NCBI GenBank assembly: GCA_964034945.1
Contig: OZ035960.1
Coordinates: forward strand, 89,307,848 to 89,371,847
Reading direction: 5' to 3'
DNA length: 64,000 nt
Source of the DNA: Chrysopilus asiliformis
Taxonomy: Eukaryota; Arthropoda; Insecta; Diptera; Rhagionidae
Position numbers and translations under genes: made by a program. Positions 43,537-55,375 of the stretch are shown here, piece by piece. Below the pieces are notes generated by a model, which ran no database searches, was not told the DNA's origin, and was given only the letters and a program-made list of their open reading frames with translations. Position 1 is the stretch's first letter. Each line of letters opens with the position of its first letter.

Positions 43537-44394
43537 ATATACAAGTAAAAGCAATTAGAAATTGTGCTTCAAAAAGAAAAAAAAAAAGGACAAGGAGGAG
43601 AAGTAAAAACACGTGCAACAAACCCACGAAAGACAGTCAACACGTAAAAGAAGGACGAGATTGCAGCGTAAAAGATGAACAGCGCATGATGGATAATTTT
43701 TTTTGGTATATTTTGTAAATTAGTTTTTTTTTGCTATCGCTTAAAATTAAGAAAGAGAAGAATTATATATTAATATAAGGATTAGTTAGGGATAGATAGG
43801 CGAAAAGTAAAAATCAAAAAAAAAAAAAAACAAAAGAAAAATATAATGAATTATTAAAATAAAAATTAAATCAAACAAAATTTCTAAATTCTTTATCTTT
43901 CTCTATTGGGATTTTTCATTCTTTCTTTCCACTTGTGCCTATGCGGAATTATCTGATTCGAATAGTAAAATCGCCTTGGGTTTTGGATAAAAAAATGAAA
44001 TTTTAAGTTCTTTTGTTTGGGAGTGGCAGTGAAGAGACGATGATTTAGACGCGCTGCATATGGCTGGGAAAAGGCTTCGATAAGCTATCGATAAGCCATG
44101 GGCGGGTAGCGGAATTCAAAAAGGTATTCCAACAATTTGGCTGAAAGAGAAATTTTCGTTACAACAAAGGCATATCGGCTCCACTGTATAAATTTATTTG
44201 TAGTCCCTATACCGTAAGTCTAAGAACACACCCCTTGCCCTGAGCTCAAGCCGGCAAAAGATATGCAGAGACTCTGGCGGGTAGCGGGAGACAGTTTTGG
44301 CCTAACAACCAAGACTCAATTCTACAAATGTTTACATACCGGAGGAATAGATGGCGCACCCTGTATACTTTGACATTTTTTACGTCATATTCAA

Positions 44395-44720
44395 TATCTT
44401 TACTTTCTTATACGTAGTATAATAAAGTATTATATTCATGAAAAATTTCGACCTATTAATTTCCCATTAAAAAAAATTTCCCGAGCAAAAATGTTTTTCT
44501 GTCAACTTTTGGTAGAAATCCCTTAGCGGATTTTTAAAAACCGCAATTTCGTTTTTTGCTGTTTACTCTGAAACTACAGATTTTTCAGTAGTTCTATGTA
44601 TGATAAAAGTTGAAGACAGTAAAATTTTCTATACTTTTGTCTTTTACTAGAACTTGATATCTCAAACCAGTATCGAGATATACCGTTATTTAAAAAAAAA
44701 ACAATTTTTTGCTTTGGTTT
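44395..44720 (-). repeat. dispersed repeat family D, inverted copy
   Basis: Starts with ACTTTCTTATACGTAGTATA and ATTCATGAAAAATTTCGACC, the complement of the end of 39280-40185. Then come AAACCGCAATTTCGTTTTTT and ATCGAGATATACCGTTATTT. The (CTGT) tract is reduced to TTTTTCTGTCAACTT. Confidence 0.7.
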
Positions 44721-44937
44721 AAAAAACCGGTTGGCAAAATATCTTCGGTTTAAAAAACTGGTCTTTTCGCAAAATATCTGCGACAAACTTCCTAAATCCA
44801 GTAAAATCGGAATACTAAAACCATTTCTCTATTATGCTGAAAAAATATGCTTGACCATTAAAAAAATGCTTACTATAAAAACCCAACATTTTACTTTCTT
44901 CAAGATTTTAAGTGCTTCCATTTTGCTTTAAAAACCA

Positions 44938-45110
44938 GGAGTGATATTCCGTAACTTGTTTCAAGCGTTTGTTTCGAGTTAGAAGAACAAGAAGTATTCA
45001 TTGTCTCTGTTTTGACCGAAATAAATGACAGAGAGAAACCGAGATAGCAAATACCACTTTTTCTTCTAACTCGAAACAAACGCTTGAATCAAGTTACGGA
45101 ATACCACTCC
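44938..45110. mobile_element. 173-bp MITE with ~50-bp inverted repeats
   Basis: Left GGAGTGATATTCCGTAACTT and the following AAGCGTTTGTTTCGAGTTAG are matched from the right (GGAGTGGTATTCCGTAACTT inward, same continuation) over about 50 bp. The loop contains GTCTCTGTTTTGACCGAAAT. The target duplication is unclear. Confidence 0.7.
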
Positions 45111-45207
45111 AGAGTTGTGGAGTCAGAGTCGAGGAGTCGGAGTCGGAGTCGGGACAAAATTGATGCTTTAGGAGTCGGGGTCGGCCAATTTCCACAAGAG
45201 AGTTTAA

Positions 45208-46973
45208 CCTTCATACGTCCCTTATTCTGATGCACGCTAAGTATCTTAGTGGTCATTTTCGACCAATGCGTAGTTTATCGATGAAAAGTTCTTGATAAGT
45301 ATGTTTTCTACAATATTTAATATTTGTATTTCAGTATCTTAAAATTACAAAACAAAAACAAAAGTATTTTGTTAACAAAAAGAAAATAATAGTTCATTTT
45401 TATCTATATATATAATAAAAATGGAAGTTTGTTGGTTGGTTGGTTTGAAGTTACAAAACTCAAAAACTACTGGACCGATTTTTACGCGGTTTTTTGCAAA
45501 ATGATCTGCGTTGCCAGGAGCCGGTTTTAGCTATTCGAAACGGAAGGTCCTGTAAGGATAACGCAAATATCCTTTTTCCCATTTTTTCCAGGAAAAAATG
45601 GCAATTTGGGGTTTTAGGGGTCGCTGATCATAAATCCTGTATTAAATTTTCAAAACTCGAAACAGAAGGTCCTGTAAGGTTTTTTAAAAAACTTTTTAGT
45701 TATTTATAGTTTTTTGGCATTCTAAAATTTATACAAAAAACTTTAAGCTGGGAACGTATGGTCTGCTAGTATAGAAAAAAAATAAGGGACATATTTCATT
45801 CTTGTATAAAATATGTAAAAAAAACTTTTTTTTGTTGCTTGAAATGGCTCTGATTGCCACAGAATTAATTTATCTTTTGACAACAAGGTTTCATGATCAT
45901 CGTCCCAATTGACCAAATTGGTTGGAAAACCAATTGGATTTCCAATCATCTTGTACCAAGTACCGAAGGTACGATTTATGGAATTTTGAGTGGAAATCCA
46001 AGATTTTTTCCTGTGAAAATTGTCCTTTTTGTACCATAAAGTCCATAATTACAAATGTTCCCACAAATATTTTTAAACTTTATAAAGGAAAATTGCGTGG
46101 TACATTTGGACACGGTACAAAAATTCCAACATTGGTCAATTGGGGTCATACTCAAAAACTTCATCATCATCTGACGAGAAATATTTATCATTTTCTGATA
46201 TATTCATGGCTATTCTGGAATTCGAAGTTAACACGTAAAACCAAACTCAGTCGATTCGATTCGAAACTCAATTGGTATTCTGCTATTCTGAAATTTACAA
46301 CTTGCAATTCTACCCTCAAAACGTAACTTGATCGTAGTGAATCGAACAGAAGTGAGACGCAGCAGATCAAGAATACAAATTGAGGGAAAATCGAACAAAC
46401 TTAACGCTATTTCGGATTCCAAAATAGGCATGATTATCTTCAATTTCGGACCTCGGAGACCTCTTCTTCTTCGTCGCTCATCATATTCAAGTCTTCAATT
46501 TCAAAATTCGTCAAATTTTGATTACACATTTTACAAATTCAAGCTATATGTATCGATAAAGAAGTAATTGTTTCTTCATTCAACAAAATAAGTAAAAACT
46601 ATTTATTATCTTGATATAACCGTGAGAGAAATGCAGTGTAAAATAATATTAGAAAGAATTCACTTTTTCAAAATTCAATAGTAATGACTAAATTTGATGC
46701 TTTCAAGAATATTACTGAAAATATCAGGGCATATTATATTTCAAAAATGTCTAAAACTGATTATGGTCATTTTCGATCAAAAGGGCCTTCAATGTGAGTT
46801 TTTTTATACACAAAAATCTGACATAACTTTTTTTATTTTATTGATTGAAAAAGGTGTATTTGAAAAAAAGAAGCACAGATTTAAAATATCTACTTAAAAT
46901 ATTTAAAATTATAGAAGTTATGATACCAAACATTATGCTTTTGGTCGAAAGTGACCATAAGACCCTATGAAGG
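45208..46973. mobile_element. piggyBac-type non-autonomous element, 1.77 kb
   Basis: TTAA at 45204-45207 and 46974-46977 flank inverted ends CCTTCATACGTC and, inward from the right, CCTTCATAGGGTC. Both subterminal regions share GGTCA(T/C)TTTCGACCAA, strengthening the pairing. The interior contains a family-B copy and a 134-codon frame (45922-46326) with no recognised motif, so no transposase. The insertion splits the GGAGTC-rich repeat. Confidence 0.75.
45405..45700 (+). repeat. dispersed repeat family B inside the piggyBac-type element
   Basis: Begins TATATATAATAAAAATGGAA with a short GTTG tract, then CTCAAAAACTACTGGACCGA, then GGTCCTGTAAGGATAACGCA and TTTTAGGGGTCGCTGATCAT. The anchoring microsatellite is GTTG rather than CTGT in this copy. 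Confidence 0.7.
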
Positions 46974-47250
46974 TTAAGAGTCGAAGTCGGAGTTGGAGAA
47001 AATTTGTCGAACCAAATCCGAACCGGTTTTTAACCTCCATTGGCCACTCTAAAATTAATTGTCCCTCTACTTTATGGCAAACCTCAATGGTTTACAACTA
47101 AAAACAATGTTTGATTTGTGGTTTGAGGTTATTTGATGATTTTTTTAGCCGACGAAGTCGGAGGCAGAATTTTCTAGATTTTCAGGAGTCGGAGATTCTA
47201 AAATTTTCGGAGTTGAAGTCGAAGGTTGAGCTACCGCCTTCACAGCCCTG

Positions 47251-49169
47251 CCAAAAACTCTTTAAAAATTTATAAGAGAAAGTTAACATTTTTTATTGTT
47301 TCATAAATATTCGTACAAATTCTTGTAACAAGAGTACTCGTATATTATCTCTAATCACAGTTTGAAAAAAGAATCATCTGAATTATATTAAGAAAAATGT
47401 GCAATTTCCTGAAATAATGTATTACACAAAGGAAAAAAAAAGTTAGGAAAACCTATAAAATTTTTACAATTGAAGCGTAAATGATAAGCAATTTACATAT
47501 TTTCCTTTTTAAGAAGGTCAAAATGTTCTTTTTTTCTTGCGGAAAGTTACAAAAAAGAAAACTCATTTCAAGGTTAAATGTTTTGATGGTTTTAAACAAA
47601 AGAACTCGTAACAAAGTAGGAATCGTTTCTCATATTTTCCAGTATACACTTTTCCCCTTTTTCCTAACAAATTGCTAAACAACTTTTCACGACTTTTCTG
47701 TGCAAATATGACTTTAATAGAAAACCATTGTTGAAAAGAACGTGAATTTTCCACGGCCCACATTCTACGCGGCGAGTTTTCCTCATGACGACGACATTTT
47801 TCACACTTTAAGGTTGCAAGAATGGAAATAAAGATAAAACTTAGAAAGTGTGTAGCCGCAAATAGCCTCACTTTATGACACTTGGTTGCGAATTCATTAT
47901 TTTTTGTGAATTTATGGCACATTACTCGGAAAATGCCTGCCTACACTTCTTTAGGTGTGAATGGGGGGTTGGTGGTGCTATTTTTTTGAATGAAACGTAT
48001 TTCCCTGACCTCCAGTTCCGCTGTCGAAGGTAGTTGTGTTAACAAAGGCGGAACCAAATGATCCGCAGCACGACACCAGGATTACAGGATGGAAATAGTG
48101 AAAATTTGTGGCTAGCGAATTTCGAGGTTGGGGATGAATTTTCCGTATGACGATGAATGGTTTTTATTTTTTTTTGCAACACATATTCGTCGTATATCCT
48201 GTAGCTACGTTGTAGCCATTTGCTTGATGGGTAATTCTAGTACAAAATTTATTTTATTACAGTAATCTGTAAATGTTCTCCAAGATATAATGTCATTTGC
48301 CATATTACATAGAATGGATAAATATTACCAACAGTGCAGATGCCGTACCCTGGTTAGTGTAAATAGCATTTTCATAATTAAGGGGGAGTACTACAAGTTC
48401 TCATCTAACCTTGACACATGCCCCCTGAAAAAAACACACATTCGAATTCAGATCTGTTTTTCCTTGCTTATGTATTCCTCTCCAAAATGTTATAATATTA
48501 GTCTTACATTCAACTTGCATGTGGTGGAAAAAAAACTCATTGAGAAAGAGTTAGAGATTCTCGTCATCATCATCATCATCCCTAAGTGCGATATGATGAG
48601 GACAAATAGTCAGAAGAGATCCTTTTTTGTCACTTAAACACTTTCGTCATCATTTTTAGTTATTACCAAGGACTGTAGTTCCAAATTACGCCTAAATTTA
48701 ACCTTGACATTTTTATGTTGAGTACGGAAAACCTTAGAGAGAGATTATTTGATAACATTTTTGGTCCTTTATCCCAATCTTCAAAGGATTTTTTGTCTGA
48801 TCTGGCAGTGAAATATTTTTCGGTAAATTTTCATGGGTCAGGGTTAATTTAAGCTAAAAGTATTTTGGTGAGCTACTTTAAATAATTAAATTATCAAGAT
48901 CTAAGGATAGCAGGGACTTTGAAGACATTTTGTTCGTAATATAAGGAACGCCTAATGAATAAACATAGCTTAATGTACCTAGCGGTGAGATCAAACCTTT
49001 CTTACAAAATCAAACCCAATACACACTTAAAAATCTCGTGTGTTTTCTCGATGCAACGCAATGCAACAAAATCGACGCGACGTAGAGAAAAGCCCTGAAG
49101 TAGTCAGTCACAAATACATTAACGCTTAAGAGTAGTCGAGGTAGTATTTACGATTTTATCCCATATATC
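47251..49169. other. no recognised gene; short ATC microsatellite
   Basis: About 1.9 kb of AT-rich sequence. A minus-strand 119-codon frame (47563-47922) and a plus frame (48290-48637) lack motifs. CATCATCATCATCAT lies at 48563-48580. Confidence 0.45.
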
Positions 49170-49440
49170 AAAAACGGATTGGTTCAACTGGATTTTGATG
49201 TATGGTATGGTTATGTAAAATCATATTCTAAACACATTTTGGCTAAATAATTTTTTCAATATGACCCACCGTTTTCGAGAAAATTGCGAAAAACTGTTCC
49301 GTTTGTATGTATGAGGAGGGAATGAATAGTCAATTTTTGCCCGTTCAAAAACTTAGCCTAGCCATTTACGAGAAACATAACTATACAAAATTTCAAGTCT
49401 CCAGCTCAATCCTTTCGAAAATAATACTTTTTTAAAATTT
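49170..49440 (+). repeat. dispersed repeat family A fragment
   Basis: Carries ACTGGATTTTGATGTATGGT, TTTTCGAGAAAATTGCGAAA, AACTTAGCCTAGCCATTTAC and CAGCTCAATCCTTTCGAAAA. The CAGA tract is missing. Confidence 0.7.
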
Positions 49441-49626
49441 TTGATTTGCTGTAGTAAAAGATGATTAAAGGAAAATGAATAATGTAAATACACAATGAAA
49501 TTTTTTGCCTATCCTCAAGCGTTCAACGCGTTTAACCCTTGAACATAGGCAATAATTACGTTTATCCTAAAAGCAATGAAATGAGGTTTTCATTTTTGAA
49601 AGGTAGACGAGCTTTTTCCTGTCTTA

Positions 49627-50877
49627 AGCTTGTCTCTCAATTAGAGCGGTGAGGCCGCGGCGCTGCGCGGTTAGCTCAGAGCGGCAGGGCGACAGCCGCA
49701 GTCATTTCCTGAACCCCAATTACGCGGTGCTGATGCGGCGCGGTAACAACTCAATTTGTGTTCTCATAACCTACAAATCGCAGAGAATTTGAAGATTATT
49801 AATTTTTCGGTTTCATTTTCCGTTTCGAATACGTTTTCAAAGTTATTTTCCATCTTTTTACTTGATAAAAATTTTTGCTACACCACTCAGAATATGTAAA
49901 AAACTACTTGGAGAAGGCAGACATAATGTACCGAGCTTGCCGAAGTCATAAAAAAGTGCCATAATTCACCACTTGTGACATCTCTGTTATGTCACCGCTT
50001 CCAACCTCGTCTGAAAGTAGAAAGTAGACCTACTCTTGATCATCGCGCAATTAGACACCAACTCATATAAACCTATAGTTTCTGCTACCAGCTGTCACCG
50101 CGCCACACCGCGTTGCGCGTTATAGCGAAAACACAATGACGCGTCAAGGCGTGCGTAAGCTTTGACATTTCGACGCTTCAAAAGTAAAACCCGTGGCTTA
50201 CTATGGGACGATTTATAATGGCGCTTCGCCTTGACGCCTCAAAGCGCCCTGAAGCTTGGAGTAGACCTACTTTCTACTTTCAGACGCGATGGCGCTTTTA
50301 AATTTGAATGAAAATTGCGTATTGTGAGTGATTTTCGGAAAATGGTGGGGCAAATGACGCATTTATGGAACGATTAATTAAAAAAGAGAAAAATAATTAA
50401 TATTTATGCAATCTAAAATCGGAATTGTGTGAAAATACGGAATAACAAGACAAAAAATAAAGTAAAAATAATTCAAATATATTCGCCGATTATTCTAGTG
50501 ACTTTAAAAGATGCTAAGGATCATCGTGGCTTTTATTTAAATCACTTATTTTATAAAGAAGTCGTCCGCATCTCTTTCAATATTTATTTCTTGAATTCAC
50601 CATCATCAATTGATGTTTTTAATTTATGTGCTTTATGTGCTACTCCTGCAACAAATTCTATGTCTTCCAAATGCTTTTTAATTCACATAATCTCTTTATT
50701 TCCATTTCATTTGAAATAAAAATAGTGAAGCGTGTAGTTTTTACGAAGCGTTATTAGATTTTAGCACAAATGCTTCAAAGCGTTCAATTGTCAAAGCGTG
50801 CTTGGTGCGCTGAAATGTCAAAGCTTACGAACGCGTTGACGCGCCATTGTGTTTTCGCTATTATTGCGAGACAGGCT
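49627..50877. mobile_element. PIF/Harbinger-like MITE carrying a nested MITE
   Basis: Left end AGCTTGTCTCTCAATTAGAG and right end, inward, AGCCTGTCTCGCAATAA are inverted. TTA flanks both sides (49624-49626, 50878-50880). A second element (50123-50860) sits about 14 bases from the right end. Without it the MITE is about 510 bp and matches the copy at 22853-23243. No coding capacity. Confidence 0.75.
50123..50860. mobile_element. 738-bp TIR element nested in the MITE
   Basis: Inverted ends of about 50 bp start TAGCGAAAACACAATGACGC on the left and TAGCGAAAACACAATGGCGC inward from the right. TTA is duplicated (50120-50122, 50861-50863). The interior holds a 96-codon frame at 50429-50719 without a recognised domain. 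A 3-bp TTA duplication suits the PIF/Harbinger type. Confidence 0.85.
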
Positions 50878-51026
50878 TTAAACTTACATAGTGGCGAACG
50901 AAGCAAGTTCAGATTTTTGTTGTTGTTTTTTAGGGAATCCAATAGATAGAATTAATTTCTGTCTAGGTCGGAGCGACTTCATAACCAAAATATGTCAATA
51001 TATAAAAAAATTAAAGAAAAAAAAAT

Positions 51027-51225
51027 TTTTAAGCTTTATTTAAAGAAAATGCATTAAAAGGGAAAAAATAATTTTTTGAGCGCTATGTATCAAAAATAAA
51101 AGCGAGATAAATATTTTATTTTATTTTTAATGTTTTATCTAGCTTTTATTTCTGACACATAGCGCCCAAAAATTTTTAGTGCTTTTTCTTAAAAAAGGCT
51201 CTTTATAAAAAAAAATTTGTCCTTT
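51027..51225. repeat. foldback repeat related to 13593-14098
   Basis: Left arm GAGCGCTATGTATCAAAAAT pairs with ATTTCTGACACATAGCGCCC on the right. The outer text GCATTAAAAGGGAAAAAATA mirrors GCACTAAAAAGGAAAAAATA of the 13.6-kb element. It is shorter and more diverged. Confidence 0.7.
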
Positions 51226-51239
51226 TTAGTCATCTAGTA

Positions 51240-51830
51240 TTTGATTAGTATGACTAAAAATCCGGATAATAACGTTATCTTAACAGGACCTTCCGTTATC
51301 TTTACAGACTTCTTAATGTCAGAATAAGATTTGCCGATCTCGGAAACCCTCAGATGAAATTTTTCCCGAAAAATTTTAGGAAAAGTATTATCGCGGTATC
51401 CTTACAGATTTCTTAACGCCAGAATCGGATTCAGCGACCCCGGAAACCCCGAGATGTGATTTCTTTTCCTGAAAATGGGAGAAAAGGATAATCACATTAT
51501 CCTAGCAGGACCTGCCATTATCCTTACAGACTTTTTAACATCAAAATCGGACTCAGCGACCCCAAAAACCCAGATTAGATTTTTTCTCGGAAAATTTGAG
51601 AAAAAGGATACTCTCGTTATCCTCACAGGACCTTTCCTTATTCTAACAAGGATGGTGTAGTGAAAATATTGTATTGTCATCGAACTTACGTATGTTTGCG
51701 AAATTTCAACTCAATTCGATGAGTGGAAGTGAGCCAAAATTGGATTGTAAGATTTGATCCTGACAGACAAACAGACAAACAAACACGAAGGCAAGCTAAA
51801 TAAAAGCTTTTAAAAAAGAACTAATTATAT
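51240..51830 (-). repeat. dispersed repeat family B, near full length
   Basis: Four tandem units of about 105 bp on the minus strand, each with a GGTCCTG-type word (TAACAGGACCTTCC, TAGCAGGACCTGCC, CACAGGACCTTTCC on the plus strand) and AGCGACCCC. Then comes the block TGAAAATATTGTATTGTCAT, the tract GACAGACAAACAGACAAACA at 51763, and AAGCTAAATAAAAGCTTTTA at the end. Confidence 0.8.
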
Positions 51831-53859
51831 GTATTTTCGCTAAGCCCAGAAAAATATGAAGTACAAGACTACGGCCGTATCACCTAATAAGGATTTTCAC
51901 TGCTAATGATTAAATATTATAACTGAATAAAATTGATCTGTCGAATAAAATTTCTTGAAGTTTCTCAAGGTCGTTTATCGTCCATTTTTTTTATCATCCG
52001 CAACCCCAAAATCAATGTAATTAACAAGTCTAATGATGGCATTATACAATGCTAAAATATCTAAATTACTTTATTGTTGTTCTATGAAAACAATTAACCA
52101 AGAAATTCCTCTCGTATGCTTGTAAAAGAATTTATGCACATTCAATGAAAACATAAAATTGCCCCAAGTTCGAACATATTTACGTTGGCTATTTGCACGA
52201 ATAATGATTCCTGCTCAAAACTAGTAGACATAAAAACATCCATTCAATGGTTGGTGATAGCCTTCAATTTATCTACGAGATACTGTATTTATATAGTCGT
52301 TTTTTTTTTGCTTATTTATTTAAACATTGCTCAGATGAGTCCTCGTGTTGCCACTCAAACCAATAAATCACTCCGGGGTGATAAAAGTGTTTACACATGG
52401 ACTGGATTTTATCAAGAAAAATCGTTTTCCAATTTCCTTCGTAAATCTATGAAAGTATTATTTTTTCATCCTGTTTCACACCAGACATGTTTTAATCTAA
52501 CACCTGAAAGTGGTGTATTTTTGACAACAGACACATTTATTTTCGAATAATTTACACACCGTAATTTTATTCTAGTTGTGATAATTTTAATTCTTCTCTT
52601 GATAAACGCTTTATGACTATTTGGGGAGTTTTCAGGCATGAATTTTCCCAGATGCCTTTTCTCCAGCATACGTGAAAATCTTAATTCGATTTAAGTCATT
52701 TGGCGCTTGCAACTACGGCAAGACAGCTAGCTAAATGTGTAGATGGAGTGGAAAAATTAATTGCAGAGCACTTTTATTAGGCTAGGCACGTTTCCGTTTT
52801 CTTAATGTCTCCAGAACGCTCCCCTACTAACAAAAATACAATTACAGAGGCTCTCATATGACTTCGCGTAGCTTTTCAGGGTTGGTTATTGCCAGGATCC
52901 TGTGATCCCAGGCGATGTGTTGTGTAAAAAAACCATCTAGGAAAACTAATGGGAAATATGTGTACGTATCTATTCGGATTGTGCAGCAAACGATAATTTA
53001 ATTTCCGCAGTCTGTAGCAAAATATAATTTCTCAAAGGGTGTTACAGTAAAGCACTTAATTTTGTTTTATTGGCTGACAATACTCTCAAGAATCTCACAC
53101 TCCATTCAGGAAATTCTTTCAAGATTTAATGGCGTGACGATCATAATTTCCAAGAATTTTCTTAAATTTCTCAGAAAATTCTTTTCTCTGAACTTTTTTT
53201 TGTCCTCCATGATTTTCTCACAAAAGATTTTCTGGAGAATTTTTCCTGTCTCTAAAAACGAAAAGTGGTTTTTATTATTTTGTTATAAGTATGCTTATCT
53301 TGTCGTGCACGTAAGCGAAATTATTAATGGCAGCCTTATGAGTTATTTCCGGGTTTTAATGGTATTTTCAGTATTTATGCAAATATAATCATACACATTT
53401 TCTGATACTATACTGTTTTTCATTGGAAAATAACAAACAACAATGGCAACAACTAATAGCTTTATGAACGTGTCCAGGTAAATTGAAAATTATTTTAAGG
53501 TTCTGATTAATGAACACAATTACCGGCTTCATCAAGAAAATTGAAAATCCAGGTGTCTCACGTATATTAGAAACATTATTTAGGAATGGTTACCGTAAGA
53601 CCACTTTTTACTATAAACAATGTGGTATTAATCAGTGTGGAAATGGGTTAATGACCAATTAATTTTCCGGTTTCTCGGGTCAGAGGTCAAAGGTCAAAGG
53701 ATTTAAGTTGTACTATACGATTTTCGCTCACTATGGAACCTTCATTTTTCATGTAAATAGTTTTCCCAATATCCGGTGAAAAGTTTAAAACCTCATAAAA
53801 CATTAATGTGCCTTCCGGTTCTTTTTATAGTCTACTAGCTTGCATACCGGTCGTTGGCG
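51831..53859. other. AT-rich region without recognised genes
   Basis: Frames at 52185-52550 (121 codons) and 53062-53388 (108 codons) show hydrophobic stretches but no family I recognise. The base composition alone can produce them. Small palindrome CAGGATCCTGTGATCCCAGG near 52895. Confidence 0.4.
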
Positions 53860-54112
53860 AGTTAAAGTTTTTTTTTACAAGTTTTTTTTTCGCACCAAAA
53901 AACCAAGAAATATCTTAAAAACTTTAGAAAAAAATCGGTATGCCTTCAGGGCCACCCGATTCGAATTTTGAAATTTAAACACCAGATTCGTGATCATCGA
54001 CCCTAAAAACCCCCTAACTCCAGTTTTGCTGAGAAAAAATTGGAAAAAGGACATCCACTTCATGCTTACAGGACCCTCCGTTTCGAATTTCGAAATTCTA
54101 ATATAGATAGAT
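53860..54112 (-). repeat. dispersed repeat family B fragment
   Basis: Plus-strand text GCCTTCAGGGCCACCCGATT, CGTGATCATCGACCCTAAAA and AAAAGGACATCCACTTCATG matches the copy at 9655-9850 most closely. Confidence 0.65.
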
Positions 54113-54232
54113 GCCATAAAGAAATTTGATCAAAAGAATCAATTTTAAGCTAAAATAGAACAATATTTTGACCGCCATTCGCAGTTTAAACAAAAGAAAC
54201 GAAAGGTCTTGCGAACAAAGTAGAGGCTAATA

Positions 54233-54688
54233 TAGCGTGACCATTTATCCCCCTTTCGGACTTGGCTATCGCCCAAATCCCCCTGAAAAATCCACCTTTT
54301 TCCAAGATTTATTCATGAAAGAAACGCCATTTTTCGAGTTTTGTCGAATACGCGTTCGCTCTGCCATGAACATCAGCCCCAGTGGAACGTGTTTTCTCAA
54401 CGATCAATAAAATTTGGACGCCGGAAAAGACTCGTTTACAAGTTAAAACTCTTAAATCGATTCTTTTTACCAAAAACAATATCATTCTCAGCTGTTTGGA
54501 GTTTTTCGATTATTTGAAAAAGGACAAAGATATGTTGAAACAAATCTCTTCCCAAGAAAAATACAATGAATCTTAAAAAATCCATAATTTGATTTATTAA
54601 TACAATTTTTTTCATTTTTATTTTTTATCTCCCTTTATCCCCCCCATTTTATCTCCCTTTGGCACCAACAAAAAAAATGGTCACGCTA
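54233..54688 (+). mobile_element. hAT deletion derivative, 456 bp
   Basis: TAGCGTGACCATTT at the left faces its complement ending at 54688. The flanks GGCTAATA (54225-54232) and GTCTAACA (54689-54696) agree at six of eight positions, as an aged 8-bp hAT duplication would. The interior keeps the last part of a hAT transposase gene. Together these make a convincing internally deleted autonomous element. Confidence 0.75.
54370..54576 (+). pseudogene. hAT transposase C-terminal dimerisation segment
   Basis: Following a TGA at 54367-54369 the frame reads SAPVERVFSTINKIWTPEK and then TRLQ, the signature of the hAT C-terminal region (VERxFS ... W/T ... RL), and ends at TAA 54574-54576. The DDE core and zinc finger are gone. 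It lies in the sense orientation inside the 54233-54688 element. Confidence 0.8.
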
Positions 54689-54869
54689 GTCTAACACAAT
54701 GGAGTCAAGAAGTAGCTCAAGTATTCGATCGGCTATTTTTCAAATCTTTCAATTTATTGTGTTGTATTTATTCTAATATTCAAGTCCAGAGATCAATTTT
54801 TTTTTAAATCAATTATGGTTCTTTTTAATCGTTTCGCTAAGAGGCATCTATCCGTACCAAATTCAGATC

Positions 54870-55366
54870 CTTTTTATTTTCCTTCCCATTAACTTCCTTT
54901 TCGCTCCAGGATTCTGAAATTTGACAGGGATATGTTATAGTTGAATGATGGCCAATTGACAGGTCCATTTCTCGAAATCAAGTTATCGCCAAATTTTGAT
55001 TTCAATAAGTCGATGGTTGCGGTCGCCGTATGGCGCGTAGCGCCGTCCTGTTGAAACCACATCTCGTCCGGATCAATGTTATACATATTTTCAAACAAAA
55101 AATCATTGAATATTGGCCGTAACGCGAGCTCCGGCCTCATTTTTGAAGAAATACGGTCCGATGATGCTACTGCAGCAATATTCTCATTACTACGGGCTGT
55201 ACGCACTCTGGTTGATGGATGAATGTAAAATTAGTTCGAAATTTGGTAATGGTTTCTCGAATAGTGCGTTCAGTGGGACGATTATGACGACCAAAATGTG
55301 GCACTGATTTTGAAAATAAGTTTCCACAATTAGTAAACGTTGTTCACACGTAAGTCTATTCATGAT
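54870..55366 (-). pseudogene. mariner-like transposase, decayed
   Basis: On the minus strand the N-terminus reads MNRLTCEQRLLIVETYF, followed by PTERTIRETITKF. After frame changes and an internal deletion comes DPDEMWFQQDGATRHTA, then LKSKFGDNLISR and NWP. This is the same kind of transposase as 41518-42588 (helix-turn-helix, QQDGA motif) but clearly another, dead family member lacking the first aspartate block and the C-terminal end. Confidence 0.75.
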
Positions 55367-55375
55367 CTGATGATC

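Larger units (their letters stand above)
41402..44363 (-). mobile_element. mariner-like (DD41D) transposon, 2.96 kb
   Basis: Perfect 29-bp inverted ends beginning CAGGGTGCGCCATCTATTCC lie at 41402-41430 and 44335-44363, each bordered by TA (41400-41401, 44364-44365), the Tc1/mariner target duplication. The transposase gene occupies only the left third. Compact relatives are about 1.3 kb, so the 1.7 kb between the gene start (42588) and the right end is extra, non-coding and A-rich. It may be captured or nested sequence whose borders I could not define. The intact gene and perfect ends suggest recent activity. Confidence 0.9.
45112..47250. repeat. GGAGTC-rich dispersed repeat, split by insertion
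   Basis: 45112-45203 and 46978-47250 are both rich in GGAGTCGGAGTC-type words (GTCGAGGAGTCGGAGTCGGA at 45129; GTCGGAGGCAGAATTTTC at 47157). Removing the TTAA-flanked block 45208-46973 makes them continuous. Confidence 0.75.

Noticed and set aside
45922..46326. 134-codon frame inside the TTAA element as a transposase
   Set aside because: No DDD motif or Cys-rich tail typical of piggyBac transposases. The stretch also includes palindromic low-complexity text.
52185..52550. 121-codon frame with a hydrophobic segment
   Set aside because: No recognised family, no nearby promoter or splice evidence, and AT-rich DNA readily yields hydrophobic frames of this size.
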